Notes under the pieces: generated by a model
Databases searched by the model: none
What the model saw: only the letters and a program-made list of their open reading frames with translations
What the model was told of the DNA's origin: nothing
Shown here: one piece after another, positions 12,401-27,400 of the stretch
Numbering within the stretch: position 1 is the stretch's first letter
Layout of the letters: every line of letters begins with the position of its first letter
Origin: Hippopus hippopus
Lineage: Eukaryota; Mollusca; Bivalvia; Cardiida; Cardiidae
Assembly (NCBI GenBank): GCA_946811185.2
Contig: OX328096.1
Location: 36,778,011 to 36,842,010, forward strand
Direction of reading: 5' to 3'
DNA: 64,000 bases
Translations under genes and position numbers: made by a program

Positions 12401-15400
12401 TGAAGCTCTAGACCATAACTTCATGCGTCAGATTGACAATTAGGCAGATACTTTTCAGCGTCAAAGACATGTCATTTCAAATTTCCCAGCGTCAAAACTC
12501 GCGCTATTGTCAACTTTGGAAGATTGATGCCGATCCGCAGCTCATTCATTTGTTATTGTTAAAGTCGGCAAACTGATCAAAACACAGCCGCAACCTCTTG
12601 GGCACGAACAAATCATATGATAACCTTAGAACGTTCCGGTTTAGCATCTATATTTAAAAATCAGGAAAACCCTAAGCTAGAGTGATATTCGGCATATTTG
12701 GGTGATGGGAGCCTGTAGGTACGGAATCGTCTGAGTTGTGACGAGTGCTAGAGTGAGTGACTGTAAACATTTCGCTGCAGATTATCCCCGAAATTACAAA
12801 GTTCTATGAATTTCATTGTTTTTAGGGCGAACATTTTTGTATGTTCTTGTACCTATAGCAGAGAAAAACTGTACGTAATTTTTCTATTTTATACGTGAAT
12901 CACGTACATTTATACGTGATCGCACACACTGAGGACTATCTTATGTCCACTTGAATAGATCTGTTTAAACAGGGCTTTTTCTCCAAAAATTGGGAAGGGG
13001 CCTTAGCCTTTCATTTTGGGAAATTCAAGCACGATTTTGGCCAAATTGGGAAAAAGCAGACTGACTGTCAAGTTTCAAGGTACATCAATAAACAAATTAA
13101 TGACAGTGTACATACATACAGTAATAGAAAGTTGCAACAATTTAATAATTGAAACAAATTGAACAGTTACACTATAACTGCTTAAACCATGGCCAAATAT
13201 CTCAGAGTATTTGTACATATAGGCTTATTGCCCTTTTTAACAGATTATGTGGGAAAGCAGCCAGTGGCTTGGAAAGAAAACTGTGCGGAGTACTGGTAAA
13301 AGAGACTCTGGGAAAGCATGGATAGGTGCACTGGCCGCCGCGATATAACTGAAATAATGTTGAAAACGGCGTTAAACACCATACAATCAATCAGTCAACC
13401 CTTTTTAACACTACTGAGTCTGTGGTACACCTATGGGTGCCGGAGTTAATACTTCAGCAGAACTGCTTTCAAGCCATCACATGATACAAGGGAATCATTT
13501 TATCTGTGTAAGTTACAGGGCTAGGCTTGGATATTATGTCTGGGTATGCGGAGTTTATATCATGTGCATTGGTAGCCTAGTAACTGTCTGGTCTTCAGAC
13601 AACAGGAGATCGGCGATATCCGACGGACCCAGCACTTCAGATTGAGACTCAGTATGCGGAGATTTGATTACCTGTAGATCGATCGGCAAAGAATTTGAAA
13701 GTTTCACGCCTAAAGTAAAAAGGCTGCGCTGGCCTTTATCGTCTGCAGCCCTTTAAACAAAGTTTTTGTAATGTTTCCCGGTTCTTGACATGTTTTACTT
13801 GGATACATGTTTTTTTTTTTTTTGTTTTTTTTTTTTTCAAATATGTTTACTGCAATTGAATAAGAATATGTTCCACAGTGTTAAATTAAGAAAAATTCTT
13901 TTGTCAGCAGTAAGATTTTATAAAAGACACACAATTGTATAACATGTCAAAGGATTTAATACTGAATGATAGGAAAATGACAACCACGTCAAGTCTACGT
14001 GCGATGTTATAATGCGCAAAAAATAACTCGGTTACGGTTGCCTCTATTAAACAAACCAAATGGTGCCAAGAAATTGCAACATCTCGGCCATACTGCAGTG
14101 CAGTCAGCTGAGTCATTTCGGTATAAAGCAAGAAAAAGCTTGCTTTCGGTTTCAATCGCTGCTAAATAACGAAAGTTTTACGTCTGATCATGTGAAATAG
14201 CTTTCGAGATATTGGTATTTTAACTTATTGGGAATTTCAGCATGGTAGATCTATTATGGGAAATTCTTTCACCAAAATTGGGAAAAAAAGATGCTTTTTT
14301 GCTGTTGAGAAGTCACCGAATATAGGCCTCTATTATAGAAGGAAAAGAAGGCCTGTTAAATGACCTGTTTTTAGATACGTATAAAGGGACTTTTTTCATG
14401 AAAAATCTTCACAACTAACATATTTCAATCCAAAATCTTAAGGTTCTTCCTTACTATGGACTGAGAAATACTATCCTACCAAAGCATCAGAAATTCTTGG
14501 AAATGGAGGAGGTCTAAAGAAGTTGAAAGACTGGTTGTTGGAATGGAAACAGGTGTTGGATAGAGAAGCAAGAAAAGCTCGAAAATTACTCCTGAAAAAG
14601 AATAAAGGAAAAAAAGCAATTTCTAAAGGTAAGCCAGTTAGTCCTTAAAGTTGAATCATATTGTAGCCATACTTGTAAAAGCAATACTTCTTACACCAAC
14701 TCGCTAGTTTAAAAAAACAAACAAACAAACAAACAAAACTGAGCAGTTGCAGTGAGATTCCTGGATCATAATTTGATTCAAAATGTTTAGACATGCTCCA
14801 GAGAGCCTACAGTTCCACAGAATTCCACCATATTAAGATTTAACATCTAATTTCCAACAAGCCAAGTAGCAATAAGCAGTCATAAATGCAAGGACATACA
14901 AGATACTTTAACTTATTCCATTGAATTTTTTTGTAAAAGAACCAGAATTCCAAATCACCATCTTCACAATAATTGTCAAGTACTGAGCCTCAAGCTTTTG
15001 CGCTTTACCATGGGTATTAACGACCCTGAGAGAGACCTTTGAAAGAAAAGGAGAAAAGGTAACCAGCATTTTTTCCTTTTCCCACAATGATTTCTATCCT
15101 TCTCAAAACAAATTTCAATTTTTCAGTCTCATTTGTTTTGTTGTCTGCAAATGCCTTTAATTTGGATGAGTCTAAAATTTTGTTGTTAGGTAAAGAACCA
15201 ACACTGTTCCAGTTCTCAAGGTAGTCAGCTTTTGAGCTTACAGGAGACAGCTTCATACCAATACAAACTGTGAGAGGTACACCCATAGATGAATGACTAT
15301 AGATTGCAAAGATGTGACCTTAATTAAATTTTCAGCTGTATAATCATATTTAAGTATTACCAGGTATGCAGATTAAGAATAATGTATAATTGTTTGAAGA

Positions 15401-18400
15401 GGGCTCTGAAATCACTTGTAAGTTAGCTTTTTTCCCTTTGTTATTAGGTCCTGTACGTGATGATGATAGTGATTTTGACAGTGACTTTGATATGGATAGT
15501 GATGACAGTGAGGATGACATGTCTCTCTGTAATACAACACTCTTAGTCGGACCTCATGGTTGTGGTAAAACTAGCTCAGTTTATGCTCTTGCTCAAGAAC
15601 TAGGATTTAAGGTAAATTATAAGAGCTCTATTTTCTTTTTTTCCAGTTTCTTAATACATTTGCAGTTGTCTAACTTAGCCTGATGTTCCTTATATGTTTG
15701 ATGTCTGAGGTTTCGATCATTTGTTTTTGTCAAGCAAGAAGAAAGGAAATGGATGGTAATGGGGTCAGTGAATCACTGCACAAATATGGCTTGTTTAAGC
15801 CTGTATTAACTCTTTACCACACAATGACGACTTTTAACACCCCTGAGGAAGAAGCCTTTTGAAAACATTGTGGTAAAAGGAGAAAATGCTGGTAACCAGC
15901 ATTTTCTCCTTTTCCCACAAAGTTTTCTACCCAATCAAAGCAAAATTACACCATTTGAGCCACTTTGAAATTGTCGTCTGCAAATGCTTTCAATTTGGAC
16001 AGGTCTAAAATTTTGCTGTGTGGTAATGGGTTAAACCTTGTCTTAAAACGATAATGAGATAAAAAGCATTTGAAAACATTGTAGGAAAAAGAGAAAATAT
16101 TGGTTAGCGGCATTTCCTCCTTTTCCCACAATGTTTTCTACCCTTTGTAAGACATTTACTATCGTTAGAGCCATAATCAAGTTTTCTAATAAGCAAATGC
16201 TTACAATATTGACCAGTCAAACATTGTGTTCAAGTGGAAAGAGTGAAGACTCTGCAGTAAACAGCCTAGGAAAAAATGTGAGAAATGAAGCAGTTACTGG
16301 TTACAAGCATGTGCTCCCTTTTCCTCAATGATTTTAGAAGTTTTCAGTGGCAGGGACACATAAAGCCTCATTTGTGCAGTGATGGGTAAAGCACCTGTTT
16401 GCTTTCAGATGATTATCAGGGTTTGAATTTCATTTTTTTTACTTTTTTGCGATTTTTTTTGTCTCTGTTTTTTTGTTCCATTAGCAAAATCAGTATAGGA
16501 CTGGCATTTGTTAAACTAGTTCAGAGGCTTTTTTGGTTTTTAACATTACTTCTTTTGTTAAAGATTTAGTGTTGCAGAGAGAAATGAATTACTCAAGTTC
16601 AAAGCAACTTTTTCAACTGTACACTTCAGCCTTCCTTTTATTTGATGTGAACACAAATTTTGTACCAGAAACAAAAAAATGCCCTAGAATCTTTTTCCAC
16701 GCAATGATCTATGTTTGTTTCATCTGCAATTGCTAGGTGATTGAACTGGTGCCTGTTTTATCTCTGTATCCATGTAGGCGTGTTTCTGGGTATTTGACGC
16801 TTTATATTGAGTGGATTGGAGTCATGAACCTATTACAGTTTTTCTGGATTCCCGGAAAGATTGAAAAGCAGTTCAGGATTTGCTTAGTGTTACAATGGAG
16901 GCTGTTTAGAACAAAAATGATTGGCTTATTTGTATTCACAATCATGTACAATTTATTTCATTTGCTAACTAACCTTCAATGGTATGTTCTCACGTTTTTG
17001 TTCAAGCGCTTGAAAATTCAGCTTGCATTTTCCAATTTTGTGACTCATAATTTGCCAGTAAAAAGATGGGAATTTTGAACTATGGTTATGCGTTAAACTA
17101 TATGTTAAGAAATGCCTAAATGGATTTAAATTTGATACATCCTCTCCACACAGGTACATGAGGTAAATGCATCATCTTTACGCTCAGGAAGACTCATACT
17201 GTCTCAGCTTCAAGAAGCAACTCAATCACATCAGGTGTCTAGCCATGGATGCCACACACCAAGTAAAAAGAAAGGTGTCTTGGGTTATGGTAAAAAAACC
17301 TTGCCTCTTTTAACCATTTATTATTACTAAAAATCCACTGTTTTAATTACCTGGATAAGGTTTTTGAGAACCTTATGGATAAAGGAGAAAATACTTGTAA
17401 CTAGAGTTGTGTTCTTTTCCTTATATGTTTTCTACCCTTTTGTGGACAGTTCTCTTGATTTTAGACATTTGTCAGTTGCAAATACTTCGAAATTCAGATT
17501 TGGACTGGTCTGGAATTTTGTTATCTGGTACAGGGTTATGACTACTTTTCTAAAATTGGCCTTTTAAAACTGGTCTTGTAATTAGATGGATAAATCCCTT
17601 TTGTAGCAAAGTCATGGCTGTTTTCATCAGAAAACCTATCAAAGTATGAGATAGTGTAGATGAATGGCTAAACTTCATGTTATGCAGAAGCAACATAATT
17701 TGTCCTCTAGTGTGCTAGGAGCTAAAAGAGAGAATGCAAAAGAAAATGTATGTAGTTGTAATCTTTTGTGATTTCTTTGTGTAACTCCCCCTTTTTCATA
17801 TTGCACATCATATACTAGTATTCATGTTGAATAGTAAGATCCCCTTGTTGTTATATTCAAAATTATATATTGATTTTGGATAGTAAGATCTATGAAAATG
17901 CCATTTAAAGTAAGTTGGTGATCTGGGATTTAAATTGTGCATTATTAGATTTCCTTGCTGTAAATCAAAATTTTCTGTTAAACACTGATACATACTCCAC
18001 AATATAATTATATGTCTCTGCAAGGGTAAAAAAAAAAAATGGATGATTACATTCAGTAAAAAGATTCAATTTTTACATGTAAAGAAAAAGATGGCACTGT
18101 TGCAATAAGTAACTCCATTTAATTTGAGATCAGTGATGTCATAATACTTACTTGAACACCATCACACATAACTGAAGTGCGCTAATGATCATGACTTATG
18201 TAACACTGGAAATATCATTGATAAGATAATTTTCTCTTGTACTTTCTGTTCTTATCTATTGATGGCTTGCTAGCAGATGCCTTACTGAATTAAGTGATAA
18301 AGCAATTTAAAAGTGATGTTTGATTATAAAAAGGTGAATAGCTAGCCCCTTTTAATCAAAAGCCAAGAATGTTATTATATTTTTTTTTTCCATTTTTAGC

Positions 18401-21400
18401 ATTATTTCATTATTTCTCTATAAATAAAATTTGGCATGTCATATATTTCTTCGGGCTTTAGGTTAAATGCTTAACTCTTTACCACACAATTCTGAGTTCT
18501 AATGACCCTGAGAAAGAAGCCTTTTGAAAACATTGTGGGAAAAGGAGAAAACGCTGGTAACCAGCACTTCCTCCTTTTCCCACAATATTTCTGCCCTTCC
18601 CAAAATGAATTTCAATTTTTGAGTCACATAACTTTTGTCGTCTGCAAATGCTTCCGATCTGGACCAGTTGTTTATGTAGTTTGGTAAAGAGTTACAACAC
18701 AGTTTTCTAAGTGAATGCATTTGATATTTCAGAAAAAGTTTCTGATGATAAAGAACAGCCTAAAAGTAAGATGGCTCTTTCCTTCACAAATCTCTTGAGT
18801 AAACAAAAATCGAATAAAGATAAGGGTAAGGCTGACTCAGCACAGAAGAAAAAGAGACAGAAAGGGGATAAAGGTAAGTATTGTTTCAGTTGTGTTTTAC
18901 TCTGTTGACTTGGACTGTAAAATGGATATTGTTTGATGGGTAGAAAAGGCTTACAACAGTTGAATTTAAGCAATTTAACTGGACTATCTCATAGAAGATC
19001 AGACAGTCTAGATCTGAAATATACTTATTTAGTGCAGCTGTATCTTGATCTACATTGTATAAAGAAGCATGAAATGTTGTCCTCAGCATATTAGGATGAA
19101 CCAGACATGAAAAAAAAGAATATCTCAAAAGCCATTGTGTCATGCCGTTCTGCTCAAATGCTACAACAATATCATGCTATTAGAAATTATTTTGAAAAAT
19201 ATAGAGAAAAACGTGTGAAGAGGAATTTAGTTTGCCTGTTTTCTCAGCTTCTTCAATGATATTTTACATGTCCTTACTATATGTCCTTTTTTTCATGATG
19301 TTGATATAAATGAGCGGTGCTTTGGGGAAAAAAGGGTTTAATGCATCTCCATGATGCATTATACCACAAATCATCACTTAATTCTTGAACCATAAAACCA
19401 ATTTGATCTAACAAACAACTGAATCATGAAGTAGACTGGTTCTTTGACATGCAGAAATTGACCAAAAGCGAAAAGTTTTAATACCGGTCAGCCTTCACAG
19501 TCCTTGCAGGATGACCTAGGTCAGTACTTTTTGCAGATGCATTAAACCTCTTTTTCATAGGGTTTCTTCAAGAAACTACTTGTATGGTATTGTGCTGAGT
19601 ACATTTTTGTACTTAGATGGCCGCTGTAGACAATGAGCAACACAATATGTAGCAGAATGGCATAGTAATACCAATATTTGCAAATAGCCTGATTTTGTCA
19701 GATGCATGAATGACACACGATAATTCTAATAATGATAATCCATGTTTTTCTTTAGGTGATGAAAATATGCTGAAGGAAACAAAACCCTGTAGTATAAAGA
19801 ATAAACAGATGACAACCTTGATTTCAGAGGACTCCAATTCACAAAGTTTGACCCACAATATCAACTTATCCAGGACTACTCTGATACTCTTTGAGGAGGT
19901 AAGATGCAAATTTGCTGTCCTTTAGTTTAAATTGATATGAGCCATGCTCTCGCAAAAGGGCTTTAACTCTTTACCAAACGACAAAATTATAGACTGGTCC
20001 AAACTGAAATCATTTGCAGACGACAAATGTGACTGAAAAATTGAAATTTGGCTTGGGAAGAGTAGAAAACATTGTGGGAAAAGGAGAAAGTGCTGGTTAC
20101 CAGCATTTTCTCCTTTTCCCACAATGTTTTCTAAAGGCTTCTTTCTCGGGGTCATTAAGTCGCGATTGTGTGGTAAAAAGTTAAATACATCCCCTTGATG
20201 CATTATACCAAGTAAGTCATCACATACTTATGGATCCGTAAAATCCCTTTTTTTCTAATGACCAGCTGATACCTGAGGTAGACTGGCCCTTTGACATGCA
20301 GAAAATTGACCAGTAGCAATATGGATCCACCTAAGTTAAGCAGATACATTAAATCCCCTTTACAGAGAGTATGGCTCATTTATTTTGCATCAGTTAACAT
20401 GCAAGTCCTACAACTATATCAGTAAATATCAGTTGTTGCTGCCTATGATAATAAACTGCTAGCATTGAAGTGCTTTCTGTCTAGGTTAACCTTCGAAGTG
20501 TAAAAATAAACTCAATAGATTTTTTCAGTCTAGAAAAAAAGCGTAAATAAGTGGAATTTGAGATTAATTTAAACCTCAACACTTCAACAAAATGGAGAGT
20601 GTAGATCAAAGATCAAACTGCAGTCTGATCTTCATCTACACACATCCACAGAAGCAACTATAATTATGAAAGGTGCTTTAAGTGTTAATGGGTTTTTGTG
20701 GCATATGTCCCTTGTATCTGTTATTGCTTTCATATGGCATTTGTCCTTTGTATCTATTTTGTTTGGTTGATGAGACATTTTTCCTTGTATCTTTTGTATT
20801 CAGGGTCCAAAAAATCCACTCGTCTGCTCGTATTTACGAGTAAGAAATGGATGAGGACGAGTGAAATATCAGTCATACTCATCCGGCAGGACAAGTGGTG
20901 AATAGGAGATAGTAAAACAAGTTTTTCAGATGAATATTTAACTTACATGAGACAAAATGGTCATTCAATTATTGAATAAGCAAATTAAGGGTATTCAGGA
21001 AATCAAATTTTGAAACAGAACATAAAACGTGCTGGTTCCCGCCCCAAATAAAGACCGGTTTCAAGTCGGCCTAATGATATAACCCGGGACCTTTCACTGC
21101 AAACAAAAATCTCATAATATGCTTCGGGTGGATCTTATTCAATATGAGCGACTTTGCTTATTATTAGAATGAACGATATTAACATTAATGTCATTACTTT
21201 CCCGAAACCAGTTCGAAAAAACTGTGTTGTTTTGGCTTTATTGATTTCTGTAACTTGACCGGATAACTGGTACCGGTTTTTAAAACCCAGCATATAAGGT
21301 TCTTTGTAACGTTTCCATTTCGTCTGGAAAAAAAAACGTCAGTCTAATATTGGAAGGGTTTTTCTCGGACGAGTGAGGATCAAAGCAGGGCAAGTGTCTT

Positions 21401-24400
21401 TTCTAAGTCACTTGTCCTACAGGACGAGTGCCTTTTCTGGAAGTTTTTGGACCCTGGTATTATTTGATAAGACATTTGTCCTTCATGTCTTTATACCCCC
21501 GCAAAATGAATGTTTTCGGGGGTATACTGGAATCAGCCTGTCCGTCCGTTTGTCCGTCTGTGTATCCGTCCGTGTGTCCGTCTGTGTACAAATAATTGCC
21601 TGTTTCTGTCAAAGCGCTGGCGGGGGTATTAACTCTTTACCATACAATCCCGACTTTTAATGACCCTAAGAAAGAAGCCTTTTGAAAACATTGTAGGAAA
21701 AGGAGAAAATGCTGGTAAACAGCATTTTCCCCTTTTCCCACAATGTTTTCTACACTTCTAAAGTCAAGTTTTAATTTTTGAGTCACAAATATTTGTCGTC
21801 TGCAAATGCTTTCAATTTACAATAGTCTAAAATTTTGTTGTTTGGTAAAGAGTTAAGTCACATTCAGTGACAGCTCTACTTTGTACAAGGTTGATGTGGC
21901 ATATGTCATTTATTTTTATCATTAGGTTGATGTAGCATTTGAAGAAGACAAAGGGTTTTTAGCTGCTGTACAAACATTCATGTCTACTACCAAAATTCCA
22001 ATTGTTTTAACCAGTAACAAGAAAAATTTTTCACCTAGTTTTGATGGCAGATTTGAAGTTATTAACCTAAAGAGACCCTCTGTTGTAAGTACATCATTGC
22101 CTTAAAATGGAGCTGTTCAGATTATAAAATTTTTATAATCTCAGTAAATTTAAAAAATGATTTATCACTGAATTCAGTAGGGGATAGCTGGTAAATCATC
22201 AGTAAAGAAGAAAGGCAAAGGTAATAAATGAGCTGTGCTCTGGCAACAGGGGTTTATTGCATCTCTGTAATACATGATACCAAGCTAGTCATCACATAAT
22301 TATGGATCCATAAAATTTGAGCCATGCTCTGGCAAAAGGGGGCTTAACGCATCTCCGTAATCCATCATACCACGAAAGCCATCACATACACAGTGAGATT
22401 TAACTAAAATAATTTTGAAAAATGCATTAAACACCATACAATCAATCAGTCATTGAACAGGAAGTCTGTGAGTTCATGATGGCTACAATTCATGATATAA
22501 CAGAATAGAGAGACAACTAGGTTCTTGTTCAGACTAATAATTAATCATCAATAATATTAATTGTGGTGCTAATTGGATCTGGTTACTAATCCTTGTTCAG
22601 TCTCTGCTGACAGCTCTGTTTACATTGTGGTGTCTTTGAATATGGCATTGTAGAATATTAACCTCATTACATGTTTTATGCCAAGACAACAGCTCACTTG
22701 TTTTTTGTCTATTCTCACCTTCACCAGAACAACTAGTGCTTGTAAAAGCGAGGGAAGACATAGAAGAGAGCCATTGCCTTGATATAACTAAATTACCGAT
22801 AAAAATTGTGTAAAACATAAAAGAAAAGTAAAAGTTTGCTACAAGTATGTTTTTGTTGACAAATGGTAAATTTTCTTTTCATATTTCTTCACCAGCAAGC
22901 AGTCACAAGTCACCTTCAAACGATGGCATTAGTGGAGAACATTAGAACAGATTTTGTAAAGTTGTCAGAACTGGTCAACTTGTACGACAGGGATGTTAGA
23001 CGATGCATATTGACATTGCAGCTTCTAGTAGAATCAGGGGGAAGTACAGATCAGAATTATAGTGTATTGATGGATGCACCCACCAATGAGAAAACTTCAG
23101 ACAAAATGTCTAATATAAATGCAGACAAAGTAATTGAACCTCAAACTGGAAATGAGGGGAAATCGGATGATGATGATCTCGATGACTTTGTTGTGTTGAA
23201 GGGAAGACAGACCAAACGACGGAGAATTCTTGATGATCAAGATTCTAATTCTGGAGACCATCATTCATTTCCTCCAGTACACCAGGCGTCCATAGTTGAA
23301 GGTCAAGATGCAAGAAGGTATCCAGTTGTATATGGGTTTGGTTTGAAGTGTTTTCTACAAGGATTGTTACAGTGTGAATCCAGTTCAACAACTGAATACA
23401 TCAAAGAGAACTTAAAGGTTTGTTAACTTACTTTTGGTACTTCCTCCTCAACCCTTTACCCTACAATTACGAGTTTTATTGACTCCCCAACCTTTTGTAA
23501 ACATTGTGAGGAAAAGGAGAAAATGTTGGCAACCAGCATTTTCACCTTTTCCCACCATGGTTTCTACCCCTCCAAAAACAAATTGCGTCATTTGAATAAA
23601 ATAAAATTTGTCATCTGCAAATGCCTTCAATTTGGACAAGTCTAAAGTGTAATCGTCTGTTAAAGAGTTTAGACAGATTTGCAGCTTGTGACTTTTACAA
23701 CATCCTTGTAAATTATTGATCACAAACACAATTGAAGGTTAAATACATACAGGAAAAGTTATGAGAAAAGCTGAAATATGTCATTTCGAGAAGATTTTGC
23801 CTTTGACTACAAATAAAGCTTGTCATCATAATTATTGCTTATTTGATGTATACTGGCCTATTTTTTGATAAAAGATATGTTTCTTGGTGAAAACCATTGA
23901 TACTATACACAACATGGGTTAGGAAGCACATGGAAAGCATGGATAGGTGCATATGTTGCCATGGCATAACTTAATACTTGGGGCATCATATAACCTAGTA
24001 GACACTTTCAGTCTTGAAATAAGACTTAAAGATTTTAACGGTAATTCTTTTGAAAAATGGCATCCATTACTCATAAGATTTTAGGACCAAATGTACATGT
24101 ACAAAATTTTATGATGGCATTGTTCATTATTTGTTTAAATTTTCAGTATTATGTAAAAAAAAAAAAAAGGATGTACATTTCCCCCATTTACTAAATGTAA
24201 CATCCTTTTAATTTTCCCTTTTGTTCTGTAGGATAAATCCGGGTCAAAAGTTCAAGACTTGATAACAGTTTGCAGAACTTTCAGAAGTATAACTGGAATA
24301 AACATGTTTTATAGTAACATGCATTTGCTTCTACCTCTGTCTTTCAATGTGTGTGACAGTATTAAAGGATTATCTCAGGGGCAAAGAAGGTTAGACAGAA

Positions 24401-27400
24401 AAACTAAAAAGAGAAAAAGGATCCAATCAGATTTGTATGATAGTGAAGGATCGGGAAGTGAGGATGTTGTTACCAAAAGAGATGAACTTGACTGTACCGT
24501 GACGGATAATATTGGTGAAGAAACTGTCTCCAAAACAAACAATTCTTGCATGGTGAACAGTATGAGTGCATTTGCAAGTTTTTATGATACATTGAGCTGT
24601 CTAGATGTGATAAGAACTTCCAGTGATATAGAAAGTCATGATTCTATTTGTACAAAGGGTGATATGAAGGTACAAACATGGTTACCTGCAGGGTTAGATG
24701 ATGAACTCTGCAACTTTACAAATAGAAGTAACTTCGAGTCTGAAACATTGACTGACATACAGTCAGCCATAGAGTGTAGAGCTTTCTGCCAGTTATCACA
24801 AAGTCTGGAATGTGTGAGAGATCAGTTGGAGAAATCTGTCGACATGAATTCAGATCAATGGACCAAATTTACTCTTCCTGTGACAACAGGGATGGATCAG
24901 TTCCAAGTCAAAGATAAACCAAGGTAATTTGATTCTTTTTTGACACCTCACTATGTTGAAAAAAACAAGTTTAACTCTGCCATACAAATCAGAGTTTTAA
25001 AGACCCTGACCAAGAAGGCTTTTGAATACATTGTGGAAAAAGGAGAAAATGCTGGTAGCCAGCATTTTCTAAATTTTCTACAATCATTTCTACACTTTCC
25101 AGGATAATATCACTATTGAGACACATTTGAATTTTCATCTATAAATAATTCAATATTAGTTTTTTTCATGAACATTGGTGAGTTCTGATTGGCTGAAAAA
25201 ATGTTTTCATAGCTCCATGAAAAAAAAAAATTAGCAGTGCCAGAACTACTTCTGCAGTCAAAGTAATGTAAACAAACATGTATACGAGATTTCATAATGT
25301 TTTTCTTTCTGGTTTTAGATCTTTATTGAGTCCGAAGTTCAAATTGCTAGCTGAATTTATTTTCTCTGAATATTGAAAAAAATATCAAACAGTAAATTCA
25401 AAGAGAGAGCTGAAAACTCATTGTCACTTTGCTGGGTTCTTACAATCTTATTTTCAACTTAGTTCTAGCATATTGAACTTCTAATAATAAATCTACTAAA
25501 CCTGCAAATGTTCAATACTTTAATAACGTCACGAATTTACGTCATTTTTACGTCATGAACCAGCAGTTTTACCGCGCTATGAATTATGAATGAAATGGAC
25601 ATTAAATAAATACGCAATGTTTGATTTACAATAAAAAAGCAGTTAGTATTATTGAAGTGCATATTTGTTGTCTGTGATATTGAATTATAAGGAATGAAGA
25701 GAATTTTTTTTGTTTTCATGGAGGTAGTGAAAAAAAAACCTAATCACACTTTCGTATGAAACCGCTTCACGGTTTCATACAGTGTGATCAGGGGTTTTTT
25801 TTTCGTACCTCCATGAAAAGAAAATAAGTTCTCTTCATTCCTTAAATGCTTTGAATTTTGATTAAGCTCAAAATTGGTTGTTTGGTAAAGGGTATAATTA
25901 CCCTTAAAAATGAATTGTGTAAAATGTAAAAGAACCAAAGAAAAAACATCAACCTAGGTCATAAGTATCCATGCAAATGAGTGTAGTAAAGTTGTTTGAC
26001 AACTGTGCCGCAGCTGTTCCGATTAATGCCTTGAGCTGTAGGAATTGCTGCTACATTTTTTATGCCCAAGAATACATTTAATTAGAGGAATGAATTAAAA
26101 TATTTACATAAAGATAAAATCTGTTCTCTGTATATGTATTTTATAGTATGCTTTTTGGATCAGAAGTAGGTGTGACTGATCAATCTGAGCAAACAGAGAA
26201 TTGCTAGTAATGACTTTCTTTTATGAGAATGCTGTACAAATGTGATATGTAGACTCTTAATTTTGCTTTGTTGTCTTTGGTTTTTCTTGTTTAACTCAGT
26301 ACCTCCTGAGACAGATTTACAGCAGACAATTTAGAAACATTCTTGTATGAATATCAAGGTCCAAATTTTAAAGAAAATAAACTTTAACCACAGTTTAGAC
26401 ATGAATGCATGTTAAAACATGGCTAGAGATTAGGGATGGGAGCGAATACAAAAAGAGATATTCGAATATTTTTTTTGTATTTGAATATATTCAAATATTG
26501 GTGTATATAATTCTAGAATTTTGTTTCAGTGGCTATATAAATGTCCGGTTATTGGTACACTTAGAGCTGATCTAATAGTAAAAATAGTAAAAAAATCAAA
26601 CATGGGCATCAGAGCAATTTCACTAACTAGTTCTTACCCTGACCAAGAGAAAGGACCTCAGTGATTGCAATATTGTTCAAATGCCTCTAAATATTTTACA
26701 ATTATGTTTTCCTCTGCTAAGAGAAAGAGCAAGGTCAAAGGATGTCGAGCATCACAAATTTTGCCGTCACATGTGTTGTAAATATTCAATAGAGGAGCCA
26801 TACAGTTGCACTGTAAATCTTAATACTAGGATTTAAGAAAAATAGTTAAATTGCAACAGGTTTTGTTACAGTAGTAAATTTACCTATCACGATAACTATA
26901 AGAAACACTCACAATTTGACATTAACAAAGTTACTTGTATGTCAGCAAAACTACTGGTGTCAAATTTGACTGATCAAAATGGGATGGTGATATTTTTGAT
27001 TGCAGACGATGAATGGAAGCTAAGGTGTTATGTGATTAAGAGGTGGTAAAAACTGATCAACATGTGTAGTAAACACACTGACAAATATAGTGTTGATTGC
27101 CAGACACGGGATCTGATCGTTGCATGAAAACTTTTTTTTCTTTAATAGAAATGTTGAAAGCACTTAAACTTGCAAAGGAAAGTTTGAATATGAATATCAT
27201 ATTGGAATATTTGGCCTTTTTTAGAACATTCAACTATTTAGTCAGTGGCATGGGAAGAACATTGTGCCAAGTACTGGTATAAGCAACTCCAGGAGGGCAT
27301 ACACAGGCCATCACAGTATAATTGAAATAATGTTGAAAAATGTGTCGAACACCATGGAAGCAAATAAACTTTCACTTATTAAAAACTTGTACCTCTTTCA

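Noticed and set aside
18707..18973. 88-codon minus-strand ORF
   Set aside because: Complement of ATAD5 exon 10.
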